Of a stretch of DNA of 64,000 bases, positions 34,776 to 45,432 are shown in pieces; position 1 is the stretch's first letter; each line of letters begins with the position of its first letter. Source of the stretch: Plasmodium coatneyi (Eukaryota; Apicomplexa; Aconoidasida; Haemosporida; Plasmodiidae). The DNA is taken from contig NC_033569.1 of the NCBI RefSeq assembly GCF_001680005.1, positions 496,001 to 560,000 on the forward strand, written 5' to 3'. Position numbers and translations under genes: made by a program. The notes under the pieces are model-generated. The model saw only the letters and a program-made list of their open reading frames with translations, ran no database searches and was not told where the DNA came from.

Positions 34776-35981
34776 TCACGAGTACGGATTTGGGTAAACC
34801 TTGTTGAGCAGTCCCTTGTTATCTGGCCACACTTCCTTCTCATCGGCATGCTGAATGAAGTGCTTCCTGTAAGTTTTATACTTTTCTTTTTTTATTTTCT
34901 TTTTTGTTAATTTGTCAATGAAGGAGTACCTCCGTCGGAGATACAGCGGGTCGATAAACCTGTTTCTGATGGAAAAAGTATTTTGTAAATGTTCATTTTG
35001 GCTTAACAAATTTAAAAAGTGATTTTTTGATCTTTCGTGTTCCTCCATTTCTGCCTTTGTTTTTTCTCGGCGCTCCTCCAGTCCTATGTTCACGTCACAG
35101 TCTACGTAGTGTAGCTGTTCGCCCGCTGTATTTACTTCCCTCTCACAATTCGATCGCTTGAGCGATTTATCCCCACGTCCGGGAGAATTTTCCCCAAGTA
35201 TTATCCTCTTAAATGACAGTCTTCCCCTCGTTTTGGCAAAAATTATTTTGTCATAACTGTTCGTGTGTGCTGTTCCCTCTTCACATACCTCTTGGCGCAT
35301 TTCACTTTTTTCCTTCTCCTCAAATTCGGATGTCACCTTCCTTTCTTCCGTTTTGCCTGACTTGTTCAGGTAATTTTCGCTTTCACTTTCATTTTGTGTG
35401 CAAAAAGGGGAGTCCCCAAAATTGGACTTATCCGATTGCATTTCCCTGCCATTGTTCACTGGCTGTTTGAACCAACTAAATTTGTGTTCGTGCAAATTTA
35501 ACTCTCTTAAATCATCGGGAGATAACGTGTGTTTGTGTTGGTACTTCTCTTCGTCCTGACCTTTATGGTCGGGGAAGACGGTCAAATATAGGGAGTAAAA
35601 ATCTTTCAAACTCTGATTTTCCAGATACAACTCCTTTGGTATGCTTGCTAAAAATTTTTCCACCTTGTCTTTGTTCTCAATTATGAGGTTAATGCATTTC
35701 TGCAAATTAATTAAGCTGTCGTCTATCTCCTTTTTTTTAAAACGCACAGTCTGCATCCTCATGTACTCCTTTAAGTTAAAATCGAGGTGCAGATATTTTG
35801 ACGGGAAATAATAATTTTGCATGCTTTTCCCGATTAGCGGTTTGATCCAGTTTTTTTCGCCGGGCATATTTTCTGCGTACCCGAATATTTTTTTTTTGCA
35901 TGACTCTATTCCTTTCAAGCTCCACCCCTTGATGTCGCCGACGCTTTTTATCTGGCATATTGAAATCTTGGGTTTGCTCAT
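34776..35981 (-). CDS. Unrecognised basic protein, 401 residues
   Basis: Single exon. The frame continues upstream, but the first ATG is at 35981 (MSKPKISICQIKSVGDIKGW), giving 401 residues. The N-terminal 150 residues look ordered, with KPLIGKSMQNYYFPSKYLHL and a helical part (DDSLINLQKCINLIIENK). The middle is charged and low-complexity (Glu, Lys, Ser). The end is strongly basic and conserved-looking (IDPLYLRRRYSFIDKLTKKK, then WPDNKGLLNKVYPNPY). No signal peptide, membrane span or known domain was seen. The basic C-terminus could bind RNA or an assembly partner; this is a guess. Confidence 0.7.
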   Translation of the reverse strand: MSKPKISICQIKSVGDIKGWSLKGIESCKKKIFGYAENMPGEKNWIKPLIGKSMQNYYFPSKYLHLDFNLKEYMRMQTVRFKKKEIDDSLINLQKCINLIIENKDKVEKFLASIPKELYLENQSLKDFYSLYLTVFPDHKGQDEEKYQHKHTLSPDDLRELNLHEHKFSWFKQPVNNGREMQSDKSNFGDSPFCTQNESESENYLNKSGKTEERKVTSEFEEKEKSEMRQEVCEEGTAHTNSYDKIIFAKTRGRLSFKRIILGENSPGRGDKSLKRSNCEREVNTAGEQLHYVDCDVNIGLEERREKTKAEMEEHERSKNHFLNLLSQNEHLQNTFSIRNRFIDPLYLRRRYSFIDKLTKKKIKKEKYKTYRKHFIQHADEKEVWPDNKGLLNKVYPNPYS

Positions 35982-36614
35982 TTGGGGGTGGGAAGTTGGT
36001 CTGTCGCTATCAGGCGTGTTACCAATCTGCAAGGAGTTTTACACCTGAGGGGCCCACTTGAACAAGCTGCTAGTATACCCTTGTCGAGGTAAACCCATGC
36101 AGGATACAACTGCGGCTCTTTTCATGATCATATCGCGTCGCGCGAGGAAAAATATGAAGCGGAGACGTAAAGTTCACACATGACATTTCCGCCGCAACCT
36201 TGGCGTCACATGAAGGGGTTTAATTTTTCGAAAAAAAAAAAAAATGTTAATTTTTACTTAAAATGACAAGGTTAATTCGCGCGAAAAAAGTGAACAAGTT
36301 GGTCAAAATGATACACATCAATGCGCAATCATTCACGCAAATTGGAAGATGTGAGGGGCTCCCCACAAATGCTATTTCACAGTCCCGCATTTGCCATTAC
36401 CCCGAGGTGCATACGTTTCACTTGTGCTTTTTCGAACACATTTGGTGCTCACGCGTTTTACTTTGTTGCGCCAGCTGGTGGGGTGCCGACATGTGGTCTA
36501 CTTTGCTGCTTTTTTTTTATTTCCAAGTTACGCCCTTTCGTTCCCTACCCCAAATGGAAGATGGGACGCACTCTACCCGACATATTCCAACACGCAATGC
36601 TCATCCGTCCACCT
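35982..36614. other. Intergenic region between minus-strand genes
   Basis: Upstream of the basic protein gene and downstream of DRC4. Frames on the plus strand here are overlapping, short and without family features. Nothing else recognised. Confidence 0.5.
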
Positions 36615-38534
36615 CTACCCCCCGTGCTTCACATTTATGTCGCGCAATTTTTTTTCGTACACATTGCAAGTGTCTTTGATTTTTTTTTTCACCCGCTTTT
36701 CCGTGTACAGCAGATTGTCGAACTCTTTGTTGTAAGTTTGCATGCAGAAGTTTATTCCTTGCCTCACCTTTTGTATATCGCTATCCTTCACATGATGACT
36801 GTTTAGGTAGGAAGTTAATTCCTTGTTCACTGCGTCCATGTCCAGGTCAATATTTTGTACCATTTTTTTTAATAACCTATTTTTATTTTTTAATTCTTCA
36901 AAATAGCCTTCAAAATAAGCATCCCCATTTTGGTCATCCCCCTGTGGGAGTTCCTCAAACGCCTCCTCCACTTGAGAAATTTTTTCCTTCGAGTTCTGAG
37001 CAAACTCTCTTAAATTTTTTATGTACATATTGCTTTCGTTGTAAATTAGCTCCAAGTTTTTGAAAATTACAAAGTCTTTGGAGTAGAATTTCAGGTCCTT
37101 GTTGAGGTTTTCCCTGCGTGTGTGTGTGTGTGTGTGTGTTGGGGGGAGAGCCATACCGGGGTGTGCATGTGCACATTATGTATACACCTCAGCGGATTGG
37201 AATGGCTTTCCACACACACGTACTCGCATAGGTGCGCAGATTTGTGATGCCTTTCCACCCGCTACTATACCTCTTAACCTCCAAGGTGCCTATCTTCTCC
37301 GTCATGTCCAAATTCTGACTACTGTGGACGCTGAGGTTGTTTTTTATTTCCCTGTCCCGTTCGTCCAACTCGTTAATATTGCTCTTGAGTGATTTTATTT
37401 TACCTATATTTTCCCTGATTTGTTCTATATAATAATTTTTACAATTTTGGAGCATATCGACATGGATTTCATTAATGCTGTTAATGTGATCATTGTACAG
37501 GTTATTTAAATAAATTATTTCGTTCCTTTCGATTACGTTGTAATTGTCAATCATTTCATCCATTTCTTCTTTCATGTCGTGTTCGTATTCTTCCAAGTAT
37601 TTTTTGAATAGCTCCTCCATGTTCCTTAATTTCTGCGGGAGGTAAAATTAGGGGGGTACATATATCGTGTACGTGTGCACGTCATCAACCAAATGGTAGG
37701 TATCACAATAATCCGTGTCCCATGCATCACACACATATGAAGCGGCTGTTCCTTTCGTTTTTAATCGCCACGATTAAGACAAAGTTGGATTACTTATAGT
37801 GGCACCTCTTGACATAGCGACGAACACGCGCGTATCCCCCCTGCCTCGCATCCTTACCAAATCGAAGGCCGCATTAAGGTTGTCTATTTCCTCGAAGTTC
37901 CTGTTTTTCACGTGGTCCAAGTTGACTCGTTGCTGATCTATGAAGTTCACCAAGTTATTCATCGTCTGCTCGTGTTTCTCCCCAATCATGGCTTTTATAT
38001 CCTCCTTTTCCTTGTCCAGCTTTTTTAACTCCTCTGCATTTTGAAAATTATAAAACACTGATTTGTTCTTAATCACCTTTGGTTCTTCCTCGGTCTTTTC
38101 TCCATACTTTTCGCAGCCCTCGCTGAGGAAGTCTATTTTGCTTTTCAATTCGTGGTACTCCTTTTTGAAGCGCTCCAGTTCGTTTTTCTTTTCTTCCTTC
38201 GAAGGGGTAAGAATAAGAAGGGGGTGTGCCCCGTGGTTGTATCTTTTGCAGTTTTGCCCTGCTGTTCAGGCGTTTTTGCGCTTTTATATATTTTTTTTTT
38301 TTTTTTTTTGGCTAGCCGTTCAGGCATTTTTGCACTCTTTTTTTTTTTTTTTTTTTTTTCAGATTAGCTAACCAATCTGCTCTCTAGAAGGCGCTTCCTT
38401 TGAACTGCCCTAAGCAGTTCCTCCCTTTCTGTTTTGACTAAATTTTCGACCTCCTCATTTGATAGCTTCTTCGTCTCACTGTCTTTGCCCTTGATACCCT
38501 TCTTCTTTTTGTTTTTTGGTTTGCTCTTATTCAT
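36615..38534 (-). CDS. DRC4: Axonemal nexin-dynein regulatory complex subunit DRC4/GAS8
   Basis: Four exons fit in phase: 38373..38534 (phase 0), 37858..38196 (phase 0), 37271..37632 (phase 2) and 36615..37113, giving 453 residues (human GAS8 has 478). The start is a Lys/Gly-rich tail (MNKSKPKNKKKKGIKGKD) followed by LSNEEVENLVKTEREELLRA, as in GAS8. The rest is long coiled coil. Diagnostic blocks are NCKNYYIEQIRENIGKIKSL followed by SNINELDERDREIKNNL (the NYYND...NSLKEQ...E region of GAS8) and CMQTYNKEFDNLLYTEKRV near the end. DRC4 is a scaffold of the complex that links axonemal doublets and controls dynein. In Plasmodium only male gametes build a flagellum, so expression there is expected. 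Donors are GTTAGC, GTAAGG and GTATAG. A GT microsatellite lies beside the last acceptor. Confidence 0.8.
37117..37139. repeat. GT dinucleotide repeat next to a splice acceptor
   Basis: Eleven GT units (CA on the gene strand) directly before the acceptor of DRC4's last exon, standing where the pyrimidine tract would normally be. Confidence 0.85.
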
Positions 38535-39957
38535 CAGGGTTGCTCGCTGGTGACTTCTGTGGTTTGAGTTAATTTGTGACTGTTCAATTTGTCGCTTCTT
38601 ACCGCATCGTCTTTATCTGACACACTTGCAGCCCTGCCTTGGGCGCGTAGCTCCGACGGTTGGTACGCTATATAGCGCTTTTTGCCGGACAAAAGGACTC
38701 GCGTCTTTCGCCTGAAAAATGGAGTGCACTGCAGAGGGAATGTTCACAATTAGTTTCGCCATTCGCATTTATAAAACATATATCTGCATGTGGCACTTAT
38801 GTGTGGTCCCTACTTTAAAAATGTGCGCGTTAACAGAAATGCGTAAAGACGCACAGGCGAGAAGGGAGGCCTTCACAAAATTTCGAAACACACGCGTGCA
38901 CACAAAAAATGTCTAGGGAGAAAAAAAAAAAAAAAAAAAAAGCAACGTAACGTAACGTTTGCCCTTTTATTTTTTATGCGCCATTTTACAATTTAAATTG
39001 GTGAGAGGGAGCTAGGCATCTGCGTTGGCAAAAATTCGCATCTATTTTTACCTTCTCAGCGCCCCTACAAAAATTGTGGATACACATAAGTAGGTATATG
39101 GACGCTGTATACTGGCTAACCCTGTGGGACAACTTTCGGAGACCTTATAATGTGCACCTTTTCCTTGGTCAATTTTGATTACTGCAACGGCACCACGGGT
39201 GCAACGTAAAAATGGAGAAAAATGTATATGCCGTCGTTTGCGGAATTCCTAATTCGGTGCTTCACAGGATGAACCTACGGATCCCCCTCTTAGAACCGTC
39301 ACGCACGCGTATATAGAAACTTCTTTGGATTTGCGCCTTATGCATGCGTGCACAACGATCTTTTGCGGGCGCCGCTGCACGCCCGATGGTAGAGGTAGGG
39401 GCTCTTTCTTTTTCTACTACGGTAAGTGGGTATAGATATTTATTGGCAAAAAAAAAAAAAACACGCATGAGTTGCATTTTGCTTCCAAGTTCATTTTAAA
39501 AATTGTAAAGTTATGCGAATTGCGCGGGAAAAAGAATACAATGTTGGATTCGAAAAAAGAGATCGTCGACAAGATGAGCTCGCAAAAAAAATTGTGAAAA
39601 ACGCCAAACGAACGAATAAACAATAAACCCCTATCTCTATGCAAGCATGTATTTATTTGCCTACTTATGCTTATGTATATATATGTATGTATGTACGTAT
39701 GTATACCCGACCATTAACTCGATTTTTCCCATCTGTGCCTTCTCCACAAAGAGCAAATACAACTACTGCCCCTACAAAGTGTTACAGTTTGATTTCTTCA
39801 CCGACATATGTTAGCCCTGGCACTGCTAACATGGTAGTAGTACCAGTTTGATGTCACTGTTAACGCCAGCGTCCATGTTAACGTTAACGTCAACCTTAGT
39901 GCCAATCGTTTAACAGACTCGTGGTCTTCTTCACACCCTTCATTAAACACTAACTTT
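38535..39957. other. Divergent intergenic region, 1.4 kb
   Basis: Should contain the promoters of DRC4 (minus) and of the membrane protein gene (plus). It has an A run at about 38919-38941 and a GTAT repeat at 39673-39703. No gene seen. Confidence 0.55.
39673..39703. repeat. TATG/GTAT microsatellite
   Basis: An imperfect tetranucleotide repeat upstream of the seven-exon membrane protein gene. Confidence 0.75.
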
Positions 39958-41431
39958 ATGAATGCCAAAATGGATCAAATTCGCAACCGTCTCGACCACT
40001 ACCAGCCTGACGACAAAATCAAAGCCTTTTGTAGGAAGTACATTTTTTTTGTGACCTTTTACACTTTTTTTGTTTTAATCCTCCTCATCTACACCTTCTT
40101 TTCGACCAACCTCTCTATCTATGGGTAAGTCCTTTTCCACAATTTATTTGCCCATTACCTTTTTAGCTAACCATTTGGTGTAGCCACATTGGGGGGAGCC
40201 TCTTTCGCGGAGCAACTGCCAAAGCCAGTGGATACATGTCGATGTTTAGCCACTTAGTTCATTTGTTGTTTTTCCATTTTTATTTTATTTTTCAGGTGGC
40301 TGCTTTTCACAAACTTCTATTTCTGCGTCTTCCCCATCTTTTGCTTCATCGGTAGGAGTCCAAAAGAAAAAAAAAAAAGTGGACAAGCATACAGCGCGCG
40401 TCCATAACATGCAACTCCCGCGTTAGACAAATGAGGCAGCAAAAATTTAACGCCTCTTCGCGTTTAAGCTTGTCAATTTTACCGTATTGTATGACGCATC
40501 ATGTTTGATGTTTCATGTTGGAAAATTTTTTTTTTTTTTTTTTTTCATCCACTCATGTGCAGGCAAATCCTTTATCCCCTCCCTGCTGGTAACGTCGAAG
40601 AAGAGGCGAACAAATTTAACAAATGTGCCTATGTGTCTGTACTTCCCTAACTCCCTCATAAACGTGTAGGAAACAATTTGTCGCCCCTTTTTTTCCCCTT
40701 TCAGAGGTTCTACAATTGGATGCTTTTGGTTTCCAGCATAATTTCCTTTTATATTCTTTTCGAGGGGTACTCTTTCTTGTCGCTGTGCTGAAGCGCAACC
40801 TGGCCATGCCATCCACGTTGACCATATTGACTATGCTATTCACGTTGATCATGTTCTCTTTGCACCTTCTGCTCATCCTTTTATGTAATTGTTTTTTCCC
40901 CACGCAGTATCTTCACCTACAGCGCGAAGGACCTCTCACTGATGATGACCTATGGCGTCCTAACGTGGGTCAACACGGCGTTCTGTTGGAAGGCAACCCA
41001 GGTGAGCATCGCCCCGCAGGGAGTAAAGGCGGAGCGGTGGCCCACAATAGGGGTACATTCCCAATCCCATTTTTCTATTCTTTATTTTACTATTTTTCTG
41101 TTTTTTATTTTATTTCTCCCCACACGCGCAGAGCATTTTTGACGGGGTGAGGACGAACGATAGCCTCCTGGACAATTTAAGTAAGTCTCTATTTCGCACT
41201 CAGCGCAACAGGGGAAGTGTGTCCCGAAGCTGTTGACACGAAATTGGGCACATATGGACCGATCCCTTGTGCTCTTATGCATCCTCATTCGCCTACCTTC
41301 TGTTCGCCCCTTCCGCAGACCCAAAAGGGAATGGCAAAAAGGGAAACAACAACAACAAAAAATGGGGACTGAAGAAAAAGTTCTTTGGCAAGGGAAAAAC
41401 AACGAAGGATTCTCATTACGTGGAGGTCTAA
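39958..41431 (+). CDS. Unrecognised four-helix membrane protein, seven exons
   Basis: Seven exons fit in phase: 39958..40124, 40296..40351, 40563..40588, 40705..40766, 40908..41001, 41132..41180 and 41319..41431, giving 188 residues. One exon is only 26 bases. A second ATG lies four codons in. After a short charged start (DQIRNRLDHYQPDDKIKAF) there are four hydrophobic stretches: YIFFVTFYTFFVLILLIYTF, WLLFTNFYFCVFPIFCFI, YNWMLLVSSIISFYILF and LMMTYGVLTWVNTAFCW. The cytosol-like tail is Gly/Asn/Lys-rich (GNGKKGNNNNKKWGLKKK) and ends SHYVEV. There is no cleavable signal peptide. I do not recognise the family. The compact helices and many small introns suggest an old conserved gene rather than an antigen. 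Confidence 0.72.
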
Positions 41432-41945
41432 ACGCTGCTCACACACCGGTGCATATAGGCACACGTGCTTTTTTGCACACATGTGCTATATTATTTTAAT
41501 TTTTTTTTTTTAACAAACCGTACCGCCATAAATGCAGACCACTGATTTACCAAACTGCGTAACCTTTTTATGTGATAATTCGTTGCGGTGTGTTGCCTCC
41601 ACTGCGTGATTTTTCTCGCGTGTTGGCCGCCCTGGAAATGGATACCGCTGATGCTGCCCATTTTATCATGCAGTTTTGACGCATAATAATTTTGTTATGT
41701 GTTTTGGCGCATTTTTTTGCCCCATTTTTTAAACTTATACGTAAAAAAAAAAACTTTGTTTTCACGGACAAATTGATAAAAACAAAGTCTCTGCAAAGTT
41801 TTTAATTTGTGCAGGTGCGCACATGGGGGGGATGCTTCCCCGATGGTTGTGCAAAAAGGAGAGGGTGTGTCTTGCAGTACCCCCACTAGGAGTAGGAATA
41901 CCTCAGGGGTGGCGTGCCAAGATATACGCCCCATCCGTACTACTG
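41432..41945. other. Convergent 3' region, non-coding
   Basis: Between the membrane protein gene (plus) and the TGT gene (minus). Mixed sequence with short T runs; no supported frame. Confidence 0.6.
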
Positions 41946-43772
41946 TCACCGAACCCACCTCCCCTCAACCTCGTCCAAGCGGCCACGTCTAATGCCCTCA
42001 CGGATGTCCCCCATGAGCCGATTCATGTAGCACACATTATGTACGGTCAGCAGAGTGCCCAACAAATTGTCATTTATTTTGTAGAGGTGATGCAAATATG
42101 CCCTGGAATAATTCTTACACGTGTAGCAGGGACAGTCCTTCTCAAGAGGATTCTCATCCAACTCGTGAATTTTTGACTTTATTTTTATATACTCTTTTTT
42201 AATACTTTTACCTAATTTTTCTTCTACTTCTTTAATCGTTTTAACTGTACATAGGTAGTACCCATGTCTTGCCAGCCTCGTGGGGATGACGCAATCAAAG
42301 GTGTCAATCCCCTGTCGTACTCCAAAAAATATGTCCCTAATTTGGCCAATTCCTAACAGGTGTATCGTTTTAGCGGTGCCAACAGGGGTCGTACCCATTT
42401 TGTTGGTTTGCCCAGCCGATGCGCCACCCTCCTCATGCCTGACAAATTGCATGGTCTTCTCTATGACGCTGTACATCATCTGCTTGTCCTTCCCTAGACA
42501 CCCCCCAATGCAGAGACCAAAAAAAGGTAAGTTACAAACGACTTGGCAGCTTTTCATCCTTAAGTCGGTGTATATGCCCCCCTGGATTATTCCATAGAGA
42601 GCCTGTTTATTGGCTTCCCTTTCTTTCCATTTATGTTGCACTTTGTACTTCCTGTTGTGCAAGTCATTCAAGTAGGTATGGTAATTTGGCATGCTCATAG
42701 CTTTTTTAAATTCTAGAAGACACCTAATGTACCACCTATGCGATCTGTGCATGGACCGCTCCGTATACTCCCTCTCTATATGGTACGGGGTGCATTCGTC
42801 CAGCACAACTGAGAAGTCACTCCCCAGGAGGTACTGTGCTTGGATGGAGCTTTCCGGCGTCAGCATGTCCAAAGATCCGTCGTGGTAGGACTTGTACAGA
42901 GCGCCCTGTTCATTGATTTTCACGATTACGTCTCCACGGGGGGATTGCTGCGTAGACGAGGGGGTCATCGGGCTACCTGTTCTACCCGCGTCACGCATGC
43001 TCCCCCTGGACTTCCTCTTTATCTCATCCGAAACGGAGCCAAATGTCATGCTGAACAGTTGGTACCCCCCCGAGTCGGTCAGAATGGGACCCTGCCAGTT
43101 CATAAACCTGTGTAACCCGCCCAACTGGAAAATGACGTGTGGCTTGGGATGAATCAACAGGTGGAAAGTGTTGGACAGAATAATCTGCGTCTTACAATCC
43201 TTTACAAAGTTTATTGGTGTCGACTTCATACACCCCTTTGTGGCACAGAAGAGAAAGTTAGGAGTTTCTATTTCCCCCCTTGGAGTTTTTATAATACCAA
43301 TTCTACTGTGGTTACCCTCCTGCTGTGATTCCTTCAAGACGGTGAAACCGAAACCGGGGTAGTCGAAGCTGGAGTTCACTTGGTGGATGCGGGAGGAGGG
43401 GCTCCTCTTAACTTGCACAACTATGCTATAGTGACGACATTGCTTCTGTGCTGGGTTCTCTTCGCAGGGGTTTCTTCTCCTTATCTTTTTTCCATAACTC
43501 CCTTTTACTGCATGCAAAAATGTAAGCTTGTTGATTCGCTTTTCTCTTCTCTGGTGGGTATGTCCCCCCAATGGGCCCTTTCCACATACACGATGCAACC
43601 CACATATCGTCACGTTCGCCCCCTTGGCATATTTCCCTCTCCCTGTTATGTAACTCCTTAGTCCAACGAATTCCTTCCTCTCATTTTTTATCCCTTTATT
43701 CTTGCTGGTCCGGATAAAAGGCACATTTAAAAACGCGTATACCAAAAGGAAGTGATACTTTAATAGGTTCAT
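41946..43772 (-). CDS. tgt: tRNA-guanine transglycosylase (queuine/preQ1 tRNA-ribosyltransferase), bacterial type
   Basis: Single exon, 608 residues, ATG at 43772. The catalytic domain starts near residue 155 (IGIIKTPRGEIETPNF). Key parts are present: LTDSGGYQLF (about 231-240, substrate-binding Asp), GSDFSVVLDECTPY (about 317-330), the G-I-I-Q-G-G loop, DTFDCVIPTR (about 490-499, nucleophile Asp) and the zinc site CPCYTCKNYSRAYLHHL with a later His (VHNV). DECTPY followed by ERSMHRSHRW is the bacterial form; eukaryotic QTRT1 has a different sequence there. The first 20 residues are hydrophobic (LLKYHFLLVYAFLNVPFI) and followed by about 130 mostly basic residues, as in signal-plus-transit leaders to the apicoplast. 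It exchanges G34 of certain tRNAs. There is a lineage-specific insert at about 252-280. The leader role is inferred. Confidence 0.93.
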   Translation of the reverse strand: MNLLKYHFLLVYAFLNVPFIRTSKNKGIKNERKEFVGLRSYITGRGKYAKGANVTICGLHRVCGKGPLGGHTHQRREKRINKLTFLHAVKGSYGKKIRRRNPCEENPAQKQCRHYSIVVQVKRSPSSRIHQVNSSFDYPGFGFTVLKESQQEGNHSRIGIIKTPRGEIETPNFLFCATKGCMKSTPINFVKDCKTQIILSNTFHLLIHPKPHVIFQLGGLHRFMNWQGPILTDSGGYQLFSMTFGSVSDEIKRKSRGSMRDAGRTGSPMTPSSTQQSPRGDVIVKINEQGALYKSYHDGSLDMLTPESSIQAQYLLGSDFSVVLDECTPYHIEREYTERSMHRSHRWYIRCLLEFKKAMSMPNYHTYLNDLHNRKYKVQHKWKEREANKQALYGIIQGGIYTDLRMKSCQVVCNLPFFGLCIGGCLGKDKQMMYSVIEKTMQFVRHEEGGASAGQTNKMGTTPVGTAKTIHLLGIGQIRDIFFGVRQGIDTFDCVIPTRLARHGYYLCTVKTIKEVEEKLGKSIKKEYIKIKSKIHELDENPLEKDCPCYTCKNYSRAYLHHLYKINDNLLGTLLTVHNVCYMNRLMGDIREGIRRGRLDEVEGRWVR

Positions 43773-43958
43773 ATAATGGGAAGAGCTTATTGAGGAAGTG
43801 AGAAAAACTGCTCCTATATCTTAGTGAGTCTGTTAGAGGAGATGCTTCACATGGGCGACTCTCATCGGGGTTGGTAACTCTTATGTGGATTTGCGTACAC
43901 CTTTTAAGGGGGGTTATTTAACGATGGGGTGTACAACCCAGGGGATGCTTCCCTCCAG

Positions 43959-44174
43959 CTAACTCTTCTCCTCGTTTTGATATTTCCCCTTCAGCACGGA
44001 AAGGGCTTCTTCCCGGGAACTCAAAAAAAATGTGCCTCCTCTTTTTAAGTACACTTGTCGATTTGCCTTAAGACACGTCAGCTCGTGAAGCATTACATCG
44101 CTTAAGTTTTTGTAGTTTAGTTTGTCCACTAGGTCGGCTTCGTTTTTGCTTTTCTGCTTGTTGGCGTTCGACAT
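43959..44174 (-). CDS. Prefoldin-like small protein resembling ASDURF
   Basis: 71 residues from the ATG at 44174; the frame is open 13 codons further up but begins there without a convincing start. A short polar start is followed by a helix-hairpin-helix typical of beta-type prefoldins: SDVMLHELTCLKANRQVYLK, then GGTFFLSSREEALSVLKGKY. The pattern ELxxLKxNRxVYxxxxxxxFFLxxRxExLS strongly recalls ASDURF, the prefoldin-like subunit of the PAQosome (R2TP) chaperone encoded upstream of ASNSD1 in vertebrates. Other prefoldin subunits (PFDN1, UXT) share the fold but fit less well. It lies just upstream of TGT on the same strand, 186 bases from its start. Confidence 0.7.
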   Translation of the reverse strand: MSNANKQKSKNEADLVDKLNYKNLSDVMLHELTCLKANRQVYLKRGGTFFLSSREEALSVLKGKYQNEEKS

Positions 44175-44610
44175 GGTATGGGGTTGCGCGGCTGGGAGTT
44201 TTTTTGGGTGCACTTGGGGGGTCCTTACTTCACCTTTGCGTTATCTTTATTGGCTCGTTACACTATTCTGTTCCCAACTGTTCACACTTTTTTTCCTCCT
44301 CCAGATGGAGTTTTTGAAATTGGTGCAATCCACGTGTGGGGGGAAATAAATATATAGGCGTAGTTGCCTCCTCTCGCGTTTTCACCTCCGTCCTGTGAAC
44401 AGTTCATGCGGATGTGCAAAAAGAATCAGCAAGAAAGTGACATCTGTGGAAGGAACACGCACCAGCATATGCCTCGTGTACCCACGCAGCAAGAAGCAGT
44501 TATGTTAACTTAAAGGGTACCATATGTATGTAGTAGCACGCATGTAACATAGTGCTGGTCAAGGTGCATTCCTTTTCTGTGCGTGCCTCTTGGCATCTTA
44601 GCAAGAGGGG

Positions 44611-44651
<41 letters not shown>

Positions 44652-45432
44652 CCTTTCACCTTCCTCGCCCCGCCACAATCTGCATTTGCCGAGAATCCTT
44701 GTAGCAATTTGTTGCGCCGCATAAATGGGAATTAAAAAACGGTATGCCTACATTATTATCTGCATCTTTTTTTTTTTTTTTTTTAATCCATTTTTTTTTG
44801 TTGTCGTTAATGGGACATGAAGAAGAAAAGCTCCTCCTTCGTAGCATGCCAACTGCTCACCAAAAAAGTAGTCATCATTTTGTGCCCGCTTTTACCAGTT
44901 TAAAGTTCATTTTACCACCTTATAAAAAAAAAAATTTTTAATAGGAGGATATAGCTTTTTTTTTTTTTTTTGTTTCCTTTTTTGTTAATTTCGCTTCTGC
45001 ATAATAATTTAGTGAAGGTCAGTTGCCCAGTTATATGTCGCTAAGCGTATGCATGCGTTGTATAGTTCTACACGTACGTTATATGTGCATATGCATGCTC
45101 CCCATTCGAGTATATTTGAGGCGTAGCCATTCTTGCAGACGATTGTAGATCGTTCCTGCTTCTATGCCTGTAGGAAGAGTCACCACTTGAGCGAGGTGCT
45201 CCCTTTTTTTTTTCATCCATGTAACGCAATTCCTACACGGTAATGCTGCTAGTTGGCACCGCTCCAGGGAAAACCCCCCAAAATGAAATGCGTTCCCCGT
45301 GCGATTAACTGGGCCAACGTTGAAGAAGATCCCCAAGGCAGAGATAGCTAACCAAGTGGCGAGTCACGAAGCTGTCCCTGTAAAGTGGCTTCCCCCTGCC
45401 GCGCGGCCGCGTCACCACCCTGCACGCAAACC
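44175..45432. other. Divergent intergenic region, 1.3 kb
   Basis: Between the prefoldin-like gene (minus) and the QSOX gene (plus). It contains a 39-base T run at 44613-44651 and further T runs at about 44768 and 44957. No supported gene. Confidence 0.55.
44613..44651. repeat. 39-nt poly(T) run
   Basis: The longest homopolymer noticed in the window. Confidence 0.85.

Noticed and set aside
36263..36806. Overlapping plus-strand frames of 138, 161 and 114 codons opposite DRC4's end
   Set aside because: They overlap the reverse strand of a well-supported exon and have no consistent pattern.
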